Shown here: positions 1-7,703 of the stretch, piece by piece | How the letters are laid out: each line of letters begins with the position of its first letter | Position numbering within the stretch: the first letter of the stretch is position 1 | Origin: JACKCP01 sp034007295 | GTDB taxonomy: Bacteria; Desulfobacterota; Desulfobacteria; Desulfobacterales; JACKCP01 | DNA: 57,172 nucleotides | NCBI GenBank assembly: GCA_034007295.1 | Contig: JAVERC010000021.1 | Span: 1 to 57,172, forward strand | Direction of reading: 5' to 3' | Notes under the pieces: model-generated | The model's input: the letters and a program-made list of their open reading frames with translations, nothing else | The model's database searches: none | What the model was told of the DNA's origin: nothing | Position numbers and translations under genes: made by a program

Positions 1-630
1 ATAATCGGCAAAAGCGGAGAAGGCAAAAGTGTACTTCTTAAACATATAATCGGACTTCTTAAACCAGACAAGGGTGAAATATTATTTGAAGGAAAACTTA
101 TCGGCAAAATGTCAAGGTCTGAAATAAAGGAATTTAGAAAAAAAATAAGCTATATGTTCCAGGGAAACGCTTTATTTGATTCAATGACAGTTTTTGAAAA
201 TATTGCTCTTCCACTTTATGAAAATAATGAAAATAAAGATAAAATAAAAAATCTTGTAGCAAAAAGAATTGAGCAGATGGAACTTTCAGGATCTGAAAAC
301 AAGTATCCATCCGAACTTTCCGGAGGAATGCAGAAAAGAGTTGCACTTGCCCGTGCACTTGTGAATGAACCAGAAATTATTCTTTTTGACGAACCAACAA
401 CAGGACTTGACCCGATAAGAAAAAATTATGTCCATAAAATGATTTCTGATTATCAAAAAAAATTTCATTTTACAGCAGTTCTTGTAAGCCATGAAATACC
501 TGATGTATTTGAAATTTCAGATATGATAATGATGCTTGATAATGGAAAAATTGTTTTTGCCGGAACAAAAAATGAAATAGAAAATACAACAAACCCTTTT
601 GTAAAAAATTTTATTGAAGGTACAGCTTGA
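1..630 (+). CDS. mlaF: MlaF-type ABC transporter ATPase, 5' end cut by window
   Basis: Partial gene, open from the first base of the window; 209 residues are visible in frame 1. This is the ATPase of the Mla (MCE-type) phospholipid transporter, working on the cytoplasmic face of the inner membrane. The Walker A motif GKSGEGKS lies at the very start, followed by the Q-loop (MFQGNALFDSMTV), the ABC signature LSGGMQKR, Walker B ILFDEPTTGLDP and the H-loop histidine in LVSHE. The GNALFDSMTV segment is typical of the MCE-associated ATPases rather than other ABC classes. It is followed after 24 bases by mlaD, so the assignment is supported by context. The permease gene mlaE is not in the window and probably lies just upstream. 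Confidence 0.93.
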   Translation: MIGKSGEGKSVLLKHIIGLLKPDKGEILFEGKLIGKMSRSEIKEFRKKISYMFQGNALFDSMTVFENIALPLYENNENKDKIKNLVAKRIEQMELSGSENKYPSELSGGMQKRVALARALVNEPEIILFDEPTTGLDPIRKNYVHKMISDYQKKFHFTAVLVSHEIPDVFEISDMIMMLDNGKIVFAGTKNEIENTTNPFVKNFIEGTA

Positions 631-654
631 TTAAAGCTTTTATTCGGAGGATTA

Positions 655-1137
655 ATGAAAAAAACAACTCTTGAAACTGGTGTTGGATTATTTGTAGTAT
701 TTGGACTTATCTGCACTGCATATCTAACCATAAAACTAGGCAAAATGGAGCTTCTAGGCTCAAATTATTATACTTTAAAAGCAAATTTCAGAACAGTGGC
801 AGGTTTAAAAACAGGAGCAAATGTTGAAATTGCGGGTGTACAGGTTGGGACAGTTGAAAAAATCAGCCTTGATTCCAAAACCCATACAGCAATTACTGAC
901 TTGAAAATTGATAAATCTGTAAAACTTTCTGCTGATGTAATTGCCTCAATAAAAACATCTGGGCTAATTGGAGACAAATATATTCAATTATCTCCGGGAG
1001 GTGATCCTGATATTTTAAAAAATGGAGAGATGATAACAGAAACAGAATCACCAATTGATTTTGAAGAGCTTATCAGCAAATATGTTTTTGGTTCAGTTGA
1101 AAGTAAAGACACAGGAATGGAGGATTTTTTACAATGA
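655..1137 (+). CDS. mlaD: MlaD-type MCE domain protein
   Basis: Substrate-binding MCE protein of the Mla system, anchored in the inner membrane with its domain in the periplasm. Of 160 residues, about 10-28 form one membrane helix (GVGLFVVFGLICTAYLTIKL), and about 38-115 form a single MCE domain with the family pattern ANFRTVAGLKTGANVEIAGV. The rest is a short tail, consistent with an E. coli-like hexameric MlaD rather than the long multi-MCE proteins. The start is supported by a strong CGGAGG site a few bases upstream. The stop overlaps the start of mlaC by four bases (ATGA), which implies translational coupling. Confidence 0.93.
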   Translation: MKKTTLETGVGLFVVFGLICTAYLTIKLGKMELLGSNYYTLKANFRTVAGLKTGANVEIAGVQVGTVEKISLDSKTHTAITDLKIDKSVKLSADVIASIKTSGLIGDKYIQLSPGGDPDILKNGEMITETESPIDFEELISKYVFGSVESKDTGMEDFLQ

Positions 1138-1754
1138 TTAAAAAATTTTTCTTTGCAATTGCTCTAATTTTTATTTTTTCCCTGAACTGCTATGCACTGA
1201 GTCCTTTAGAATCAATAAAAAAACCAACTGAAAATATAATTTCAATTTTAAAATCTGATAAATACAAAACTCTTACTCCAGATTTACGAGAAGAACAATG
1301 GAACGAAATCTGGAATGTTGTAAAAGATTCCTTTGATTTTAAAATTATATCAAGGCTTGCAATAGGAAAATACTGGAACAGCTTTTCATCTGATGAACAA
1401 ATAGAATTTCAAAAACTTTTTGCTGAACTTCTTGCAAATACATATATTAATAAAGTTCAGGAAAACTTTAAAAACCAGCAAGTTACATATATTGATGAAA
1501 AAATTGCACAAAACAAGGCAGAAGTCCTTGTTCATGTAGCTCTAGAAAATAAACCTGTTCCAATTATTTACAGAATGCTTGATAACAACGGCTGGCTCAT
1601 CTTTGATGTAAAAATTGAAGGAATGAGTATGATAAAAAACTACAGAAGCCAGTTTGATGAATATTTGTTCAAAAAATCTCCAAAAGATCTTATAACTGCC
1701 CTTCAATCCAAAATTTCCCAGTTAAGGGAAGAAAGAAAAAAACCGGTCAACTAA
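1134..1754 (+). CDS. mlaC: MlaC-type periplasmic phospholipid-binding protein
   Basis: Soluble periplasmic shuttle that carries phospholipid between the MlaA complex in the outer membrane and the MlaFED transporter. It has 206 residues, close to the usual MlaC length, with a clear signal peptide at about 1-22 (IKKFFFAIALIFIFSLNCYA) and cleavage predicted after CYA. The body has the MlaC/Ttg2D pattern: FDFKIISRLAIGKYWNSFS, then FQKLFAELLANTYINKV, and the WLIFDVKIEGMSMIKNYRSQF segment near the end. It overlaps mlaD by four bases and is followed one base later by mlaA. Confidence 0.93.
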   Translation: MIKKFFFAIALIFIFSLNCYALSPLESIKKPTENIISILKSDKYKTLTPDLREEQWNEIWNVVKDSFDFKIISRLAIGKYWNSFSSDEQIEFQKLFAELLANTYINKVQENFKNQQVTYIDEKIAQNKAEVLVHVALENKPVPIIYRMLDNNGWLIFDVKIEGMSMIKNYRSQFDEYLFKKSPKDLITALQSKISQLREERKKPVN

Positions 1755-1755
1755 T

Positions 1756-2628
1756 ATGCCAAAAAGCCAATATATTTTTATTTGTTTTTTTATTTTAATT
1801 TATTATTCATTTTCATATGCTGATGATGTGAATAATAAATTTTCAGGTTATGAAAATTCTCTGATTGAAAAAAAAGAGGCACAATACAATAATGAAGATA
1901 TAAATAATTTTAATAAAGACCTTTTAGATGAAGAAATCCTTGAAGATGATTTTTTAAATGACAGTCTTATAAACGATGATCTTTTAAGTGACAAAGACTT
2001 AAGCGATTCTCTTTCAAATAAGGCGTATGATCCAATAGAGCCTATAAACAGGGCTTTTTTTTATTTTAATGATAAAGTATATATTTATGTTTTTACACCT
2101 GTATCAAAAGGATATGTAAAAATTACACCCAAATTTGCAAGAATAGGAATAAATAACTTTTTTTCCAATTTAGCATCCCCACTAAGAGTATTAAATAATC
2201 TTCTTCAGGGAAAAATTAAAAATGCAGGTGCTGAGTCAGGCAAATTTTTTGTTAATACTTTCCTTGGTTTTCTTGGTTTTATAGATTCGGCAAGGGTTTT
2301 TGAAAAATTAAATCCGCCAAAGGAAGATCTTGGCCAAACTTTTGGTAAATGGGGAATTGGCCAAGGTCCCTATTTAGTAATACCATTTCTTGGTCCATCT
2401 ACTCTAAGAGACAGTGCAGGAATGGTTGGAGAATTTTATATTGACCCAGTTTTTTATGCTTACGATCTTAATTCAAGAGAAAAACTTATAATGGACGGGA
2501 CAAAAAATATTAATTCCCTGCCTTCAAGAATGGACCTATACAAAACTCTCAAAGATTCAGCACTTGATCCATACACAGCTGCAAAAAATGCCTACATCCA
2601 GATCAGGGAAGAACAGACAAAAAAGTAG
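1756..2628 (+). CDS. mlaA: MlaA (VacJ) family outer-membrane protein, no lipobox
   Basis: MlaA removes mislocalised phospholipid from the outer leaflet of the outer membrane and hands it to MlaC. The family domain covers about residues 91-285, starting at YDPIEPINRAFFYFND and including the GQGPYLVIPFLGPSTLRD segment. Two features are odd. The N-terminal signal (about 1-22, ending YSFSYA) has no cysteine in a lipobox position, so a signal peptidase I site fits better than lipoprotein processing. Residues 46-86 form an acidic spacer rich in D, E, L and N before the domain. The gene directly follows mlaC and ends the operon. It converges on the gene at 2812, with a repeat element between them. 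Confidence 0.92.
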   Translation: MPKSQYIFICFFILIYYSFSYADDVNNKFSGYENSLIEKKEAQYNNEDINNFNKDLLDEEILEDDFLNDSLINDDLLSDKDLSDSLSNKAYDPIEPINRAFFYFNDKVYIYVFTPVSKGYVKITPKFARIGINNFFSNLASPLRVLNNLLQGKIKNAGAESGKFFVNTFLGFLGFIDSARVFEKLNPPKEDLGQTFGKWGIGQGPYLVIPFLGPSTLRDSAGMVGEFYIDPVFYAYDLNSREKLIMDGTKNINSLPSRMDLYKTLKDSALDPYTAAKNAYIQIREEQTKK

Positions 2629-2654
2629 ATAAAAGCAAATAAAAAATCCTCTTT

Positions 2655-2820
2655 TTCGACCAATCACTATTTTGTGGTGGCCGAAAACGAGAATCTTTTG
2701 TTCAGCTTAATAAAAATGAAAATTTAACCTTTATGATACATTGAGTATTTTGACGATTAAATTTTGAATCTGAAACAGAAATGGACAAAAAAGGCCATTT
2801 TTATTCAGAAGCTAATTTAG
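2655..2820 (+). repeat. MITE-like repeat, copy 1, with an inverted stub
   Basis: Copy of a dispersed repeat found again at 22337, 38957, 49522 and 49661. The full left end starts near 2679 (GGCCGAAAACGAGAAT) and the right end reaches CTAATTTAG at about 2820. The right-hand inverted repeat is degenerate (GGCCATTTTTATTC, against GGCCGTTTTCGTTC elsewhere). Just before the left end, at 2655-2676, lies the reverse complement of another left end (TTTTTCGACCAATCACTATT), so two left ends meet head to head. The element has no open reading frame and sits between two convergent genes. Confidence 0.8.
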
Positions 2821-3198
2821 CTTAAGATGGAGAGGGATAAGATGTTTTTCTCTGCTTATTGAGATTGTATTTCCAAGCTGCCATTCAAAATTAGGTTCAG
2901 ATTTACCAATTTTGCTAACAATTCTATTTACTACTTCATTAATATTTATAACAGGATGTTTTATAAAAACCTTAGGAAGACCATAGGTAAGACTGCATAC
3001 AAGGCATTTACCAGGCCTTTGGTCCAAACTGAAATCAAAAATAAGCTCATTGTCTTTTTTTTCCCTAAATTTAAGAGAAATATCATAGGCTCCTTCTTCC
3101 CTGTCACCAAAAAGAGCTTCAAAAAATTCATCGGATTTTTCAGATGGGAATATCTCATTTAAAACTTCTGATGAAAAAATTTTTTCAAATTCAGTCAT
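2812..3198 (-). CDS. conserved hypothetical protein, 128 residues
   Basis: I do not recognise a function. The protein is soluble, with an acidic N-terminal half (EKSDEFFEALFGDREEGAYDI) and a central CLVC pair (GKCLVCSLTYGLPKVF), where the cysteines are two residues apart and could bind metal or form a disulfide. No signal peptide or membrane helix is visible. I believe similar proteins occur in relatives, sometimes under the clearly wrong name pancreas/duodenum homeobox protein; that is from memory. The stop codon falls inside the right end of the adjacent repeat (2812-2820), so the element seems to set the C-terminus. It lies 60 bases downstream of the hydrolase gene and may be co-transcribed with it. 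Confidence 0.65.
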   Translation of the reverse strand: MTEFEKIFSSEVLNEIFPSEKSDEFFEALFGDREEGAYDISLKFREKKDNELIFDFSLDQRPGKCLVCSLTYGLPKVFIKHPVININEVVNRIVSKIGKSEPNFEWQLGNTISISREKHLIPLHLKLN

Positions 3199-3258
3199 TC
3201 TTAATTCCTTCCTTGCAGTTAAATTTGAAATATTTCTACTACATAACCAAAGATTAAG

Positions 3259-4203
3259 TCAACCAGGTTTAGAAATAGTTTTTTTGACAAAATAGCCAAT
3301 TTCTCTAACAGCAAAAACACTTTCAGGAAAATATGGATAATAGCTCTGAAATGAATGCATCATCCCAGGCCAAATTGATAAAATTGAGTTTACATTGCTC
3401 TCCAATGCTTTATTATGACATCTTATTGAGTCATCAAGCAAAATTTCATGTGATCCTACCTGAAAAAATAAATCACAGCATTGATTGTAATTTGCATAAA
3501 CCGGAGATAAAAGTGGATTCTTTTTTTCTACACATTTGTTTACATAAGAATTTGTACAAAAATGTAAAAATTCAGGTTTCAATACAAAGTCATTTTTTTT
3601 ATTATATTCAAGAGAATGACTTTCAAAGGAAAGATCAAACAAGCCTGACATAAAAATACCAAAATCTGGTTTATAATCAGCCTCTTGGCTTAGACTTGAC
3701 AAAATTAAACTTAAGCCTATATTTGCACCTGCTGAATCACCCATAATTCCATTATAATAAAATTCTGGTGTACTATTTTTCATAAATTTAAATGCTTCAA
3801 CAGCATTTAAAAGCTGTAAAGGAAATTTATTTTCAGGAGAAAGCGGATAATCAATCATTAAAATATTTGCATCCAGTTCAGTTGACAATATTTTTGCAAA
3901 TGGCCTATGATTGTCAAGCGATCCAGCAATAAAACCTCCCCCATGAATATATAAAATATTAACAATGGAATTTGAACTGCATTGTCTTATCCATTCAAGC
4001 TTAGAATCTGAAATTGAAAAAATTTGTCCGGGAATGTTGTTTTTAATTGATTTTGCAGCTTTTAGTGCATTTTTTCTCACTTCATCAATTTGATAATTAT
4101 CATCTTCATAATAATTGATATATTTTTTCCATCTGAGTATTTTTTCTTTGATTTTGTAAAATTCTGCAGACGGCTTATAACTGAACTTTGAATTAAAAAT
4201 CAT
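3259..4203 (-). CDS. alpha/beta hydrolase, hormone-sensitive lipase family
   Basis: Predicted cytoplasmic carboxylesterase or lipase of the HSL (esterase family IV) type, 314 residues. It has the oxyanion motif YIHGGGFIAGS (about 85-96), the nucleophile elbow GDSAGANI (Ser at about 157), a likely catalytic Asp in the LDDS region near 259, and a His in WPGMMHSFQ near 290. No signal peptide is seen. The substrate cannot be read from sequence. The start overlaps the end of the upstream 65-residue gene by 11 bases. It therefore belongs to the tail of the nuo operon, although no link with complex I is known for this family. Confidence 0.85.
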   Translation of the reverse strand: MIFNSKFSYKPSAEFYKIKEKILRWKKYINYYEDDNYQIDEVRKNALKAAKSIKNNIPGQIFSISDSKLEWIRQCSSNSIVNILYIHGGGFIAGSLDNHRPFAKILSTELDANILMIDYPLSPENKFPLQLLNAVEAFKFMKNSTPEFYYNGIMGDSAGANIGLSLILSSLSQEADYKPDFGIFMSGLFDLSFESHSLEYNKKNDFVLKPEFLHFCTNSYVNKCVEKKNPLLSPVYANYNQCCDLFFQVGSHEILLDDSIRCHNKALESNVNSILSIWPGMMHSFQSYYPYFPESVFAVREIGYFVKKTISKPG

Positions 4204-4390
4204 CTTTTTTTTTATTTACTTTATCAAGCCACTCTTTTTGCCTTTTTAAATAATCTTTCTCCGACTCATGCCAACCTGGATTTTTTTCATTTAAGTCTAT
4301 GGATTTCGGGTTTTGCCAAATTTTAAAATTTTTCATTATTTTAAAAGCACTTACAAATAAATTTTCATTAATTTTTTTAAAATTATTCAT
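4193..4390 (-). CDS. small hypothetical protein, 65 residues
   Basis: Unrecognised small soluble protein. The C-terminal half is highly charged and rich in Lys and Trp (GWHESEKDYLKRQKEWLD). It overlaps the upstream glutaredoxin-like gene by 8 bases and the downstream hydrolase gene by 11. This is good evidence that it is translated as part of the operon rather than being a chance reading frame. There is no signal peptide and no membrane helix, and no function can be assigned. Confidence 0.55.
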   Translation of the reverse strand: MNNFKKINENLFVSAFKIMKNFKIWQNPKSIDLNEKNPGWHESEKDYLKRQKEWLDKVNKKKDDF

Positions 4391-4631
4391 ATAGATTATT
4401 TAAAAATTTTCTTATTTTATGGGGATTTAAATAAAAACCTGCTAAAACACGATTTTTATAAACTAAAACTGGTGGTATAAAAATTATTTTATTTTTTATA
4501 TAAAAAAATTTTTTTATACATTTTAATTCAAGATCCGAAGCCTTAATTTCCTTTTTCAAATTCCTAAGAGAAAAATAAGACCTCGGACAAAAAGGCATGT
4601 AATAAAAATATATTTTTTCCATATCAGACAA
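4383..4631 (-). CDS. glutaredoxin-like thiol protein with CPRS motif
   Basis: Small 82-residue protein with a thioredoxin-fold pattern: a beta strand (KIYFYYMPFCP), the active-site-like motif CPRS (Cys at about 15) at the head of a helix, a proline pair IPPVLVY in the usual cis-Pro place, and a short C-terminal helix. With only one cysteine in the motif it resembles monothiol glutaredoxins. It overlaps the end of nuoN by 8 bases and is followed, with overlap, by the 65-residue gene, so it is translated with the complex I operon. A redox or thiol-repair role is an inference from the fold only. Confidence 0.65.
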   Translation of the reverse strand: MSDMEKIYFYYMPFCPRSYFSLRNLKKEIKASDLELKCIKKFFYIKNKIIFIPPVLVYKNRVLAGFYLNPHKIRKFLNNLYE

Positions 4632-6048
4632 ATAAATATTTAACAGCTTCCACAGCTCTTGAAATTATAGGTTCAGGATAAATTCCTGTTACTAAAATCC
4701 CAATATTTACTAAAACTGCAAATGCTGCTTTACCAAAGCCAATTGCAAATTTTTCTTCAGAATCATCACCCATTGTATAGGCTGCTCTTACAAGTTTTAA
4801 ATAGTAAAATGCTGAAATACCAGCGTTTATAACACCTATTATAACTATAGCATAATAGCCTTTTGAAATAGCTGAAGTAAAAACAAGAAATTTTGTTGTA
4901 AAACCAACTGTTGGCGGAATTCCTGCCATGCCAAATGCAGCTAAAGCAAGAGTGAAAGCAAGAAATGGTGATTTTTTACTAAGTCCTTTTAATGAATCGA
5001 GTGAAATATTTTCTCCGTTTTCAGACAAATTATAAATTACAAAGAACAAAGCTATATTCATAAGAACATAACCAATTATATAGTAAATTGAAGCGGAAAA
5101 ACCGTCTGATCCAGCACTTAAAACCCCGACCATAATATAGCCTGCATGGGCAATAGTTGAATATGCAATAAGTCTTTTTATATCTTCCTGCACAAGAGCC
5201 GAAAGGTTTCCAAGGGTCATTGAAAGAGCTGCTAAGACAGTTAGGATTAAAATTATATCTCCTGATTGAGCACCTGAAATCCCAATAAATCTAATTATTA
5301 ATGCAAGTCCTGCAATTTTTGGAAGAGTTGCAATATATGCAGTTGTTTCATTTGAAGAGCCTTCATAAATATCAGGAGTCCAAAAATGCATTGGGAAAAG
5401 TGCGAGCTTAAAGAAAAATCCTGTGAGCATAAGTACAAAACCAATAAGTCCTGCCGGCGACTCACTTAAGACAGAAGGAAGAACAGCAAAAAGATCTTTT
5501 AAAACTGTTGTGTGGCAAAGTCCAAATATATAGCTCATCCCAAAAAGAGTAACAGCTGTTGATACAGCACCAAAAAGAATATATTTTAATCCGGCCTCAT
5601 AATGTTTCTTTGTGCTGTTATCAGACCTAAAAGGTATTGCAATATAAAGAGAAAATGAAGATATCTCAAGGCACAAGATTATAGTAAGAAGCTCTGATGC
5701 ACTTGTAAGACAAGTCAGACCAAATGTACTTATTGTCAGAAACATTAGATATTCTGGTGCAATTTCATTTTTTATACCTCTAATTCCTTTTCCAAGAACA
5801 AGAACAAGAAAAAAAGCACTTAGAATTAAGATTTTAAATGTCTGAGAATAGAGATCTATCCGATAAAAACCTGAGAAAAGCTCTCCTCTTGCATTTAAGG
5901 ATAATAAAGCTGCAAAAAGTGCCAAAATTGAAAATACAATGGCTGATTTATCTGATGCAAGTTTTTTCTTTGCTCCAAGTGAACCAAAGAAAAAGAACAA
6001 AATCATTGAAATTAAGACCAGTTCAGGAAGAAATAAAAGTAAATTCAT
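4624..6048 (-). CDS. nuoN: complex I subunit N
   Basis: Antiporter-like proton-translocating membrane subunit of respiratory complex I, 474 residues and about 14 membrane helices. Family features include the helix-5 Glu and its surroundings (IILCLEISSFSLYIAIPF), the Lys-bearing GFFFKLALFPMHFWTPDIYEG segment, and the conserved RLIAYSTIAHAGYIMVG. The protein is the last core nuo subunit of the operon (order A, B, C, D, H, I, J, K, two L-like, M, N). It follows nuoM after 43 bases and overlaps the glutaredoxin-like gene downstream. Confidence 0.95.
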   Translation of the reverse strand: MNLLLFLPELVLISMILFFFFGSLGAKKKLASDKSAIVFSILALFAALLSLNARGELFSGFYRIDLYSQTFKILILSAFFLVLVLGKGIRGIKNEIAPEYLMFLTISTFGLTCLTSASELLTIILCLEISSFSLYIAIPFRSDNSTKKHYEAGLKYILFGAVSTAVTLFGMSYIFGLCHTTVLKDLFAVLPSVLSESPAGLIGFVLMLTGFFFKLALFPMHFWTPDIYEGSSNETTAYIATLPKIAGLALIIRFIGISGAQSGDIILILTVLAALSMTLGNLSALVQEDIKRLIAYSTIAHAGYIMVGVLSAGSDGFSASIYYIIGYVLMNIALFFVIYNLSENGENISLDSLKGLSKKSPFLAFTLALAAFGMAGIPPTVGFTTKFLVFTSAISKGYYAIVIIGVINAGISAFYYLKLVRAAYTMGDDSEEKFAIGFGKAAFAVLVNIGILVTGIYPEPIISRAVEAVKYLFV

Positions 6049-6091
6049 TTTTTATAATCCAGTTTAATTAATTTATTTTTTATTAATAAAA

Positions 6092-7666
6092 TCATCCTGC
6101 AATAAAACCTTTGAAAGCTTTTAACGCATGGTGAAGGCCTTCTGAAGATTCAACAGCCTGACTTATTCCGTGGTTATATTGGATTAAAAGATGATTTATG
6201 CTTTCATCCATTATGTTCAATAAAGGTTCAGGATTAAGGCCAATCCAGAAAACAAACACAGTTAAAAATGCAAGAGTAAGTTTTTCTCTTAAATCAAGAT
6301 CAAAAAGTCCTCTTTCACTTCCGTCTCCATGCTTGTGCCCATCACTGTCTGCCCAAACCATTTTCTGTAAAAGCCTCAGCATATATGCAGCAGCAAGAAC
6401 AGCTCCAGGAATTGCAATTGCACCAACAAGCTTGCTTTTTGAAAAAGCACCAAGAAGTACAAGAAACTCACCTACAAAACTGTTTGTTCCTGGAAATGCT
6501 AGTGATGAAAGTGAAAAAATTCCAAGAAATGTTACATACACAGGCATAAACATTCCAAGTGCAGAGTTTACTTTAATATCCCTGCTGTGTGTTCTTTCAT
6601 AAATTATACCAATACAGATAAAAAGTGCTCCGGTTGTAATACCGTGATTTATCATCTGAAGCATTGCACCTTTAAGACCTGCACTGTTTAAAACAAAAAT
6701 ACCAAGAGTAACAAAACCCATATGCCCTACACTAGAATATGCAATAAGCTTTTTTATATCATTTTGTCCCAACGCAAGGTATCCGCCAAAAATAATGGAA
6801 GCAAGTGAAAGTGCAATTAAAAAGGGCACACAGGCTTCAGTTGCAAGGGGAGTTATTGGAAGGCAAAATCTTATGAAACCATATCCACCCATTTTTAGAA
6901 GAACTGATGCAAGAATAACACTTCCAGCAGTTGGTGCTTCTACATGAGCTGCAGGAAGCCATGTGTGAAGAGGAAACATTGGAATTTTAACTGCAAAGGC
7001 AATTGCACATGCAAGAAATACCCAAATCTGAAATGAAAATGAAAAATTTCTTCCCATAAGTTCAGGTATGAAAAAAGTTCCTGTATTTATGTAAAGAGCA
7101 ATAATTGCAACAAGAAGAAAAACACTTGCAATTAAAGTATATAAAAAGAACTTTATTGATGCATAATCTTTTCTTGGACCGCCCCATACTGCAATAAGAA
7201 GATACATTGGAATAAGCATTGCTTCCCAAAAGATATAAAACAGCACAGTGTTTAAAGAAACAAAAACACCTATCATTGCAGATTCCATAATAAGAATTGC
7301 AAAAAGGAATTCTCTTATACGCTTATCAATGTAGTTCCATGAGCAAAGAATACAAAGAGGCATAACAAAAGTTGTAAGAATAACAAGCAAAATACTTATT
7401 CCGTCTATACCAAGAGAATAATTCAAATTAATAGTTGGAAACCAATTATAAACTTCCGCAAATTGATATTTTGCAGTAGTTGAATCGAAATTTGTATAAA
7501 GGGGAATTGATATTGCAGCTGTGAGAAGTGTAATAAAAAATCCCCAGATTTTCATCATATACTGTGAATTGATGAAAAAAAGCCCTATTGCTCCAAGAAT
7601 AGGAGTAAATACAAGCATCGATAAAACCGGGTAAGAAACATTGTCAAAAATTAAAAACTGTTCCAT
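6092..7666 (-). CDS. nuoM: complex I subunit M
   Basis: Antiporter-like membrane subunit of complex I, 524 residues, with some 14 helices. Typical NuoM signatures are visible: the helix-5 Glu in FYIFWEAMLIPMYLLIAVWGG, the lysine segment FAVKIPMFPLHTWLPAAHVEA, and the motif KKLIAYSSVGHMGFVTLGI. A histidine- and aspartate-containing loop (SDGHKHGDGSERG) sits near residue 455 before the last helices. The gene lies between the NuoL-like gene (37 bases upstream) and nuoN. Confidence 0.95.
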   Translation of the reverse strand: MEQFLIFDNVSYPVLSMLVFTPILGAIGLFFINSQYMMKIWGFFITLLTAAISIPLYTNFDSTTAKYQFAEVYNWFPTINLNYSLGIDGISILLVILTTFVMPLCILCSWNYIDKRIREFLFAILIMESAMIGVFVSLNTVLFYIFWEAMLIPMYLLIAVWGGPRKDYASIKFFLYTLIASVFLLVAIIALYINTGTFFIPELMGRNFSFSFQIWVFLACAIAFAVKIPMFPLHTWLPAAHVEAPTAGSVILASVLLKMGGYGFIRFCLPITPLATEACVPFLIALSLASIIFGGYLALGQNDIKKLIAYSSVGHMGFVTLGIFVLNSAGLKGAMLQMINHGITTGALFICIGIIYERTHSRDIKVNSALGMFMPVYVTFLGIFSLSSLAFPGTNSFVGEFLVLLGAFSKSKLVGAIAIPGAVLAAAYMLRLLQKMVWADSDGHKHGDGSERGLFDLDLREKLTLAFLTVFVFWIGLNPEPLLNIMDESINHLLIQYNHGISQAVESSEGLHHALKAFKGFIAG

Positions 7667-7703
7667 ATTTATCAGCCGTTAAATTAATTTAGGGTTATAT
7701 TTT

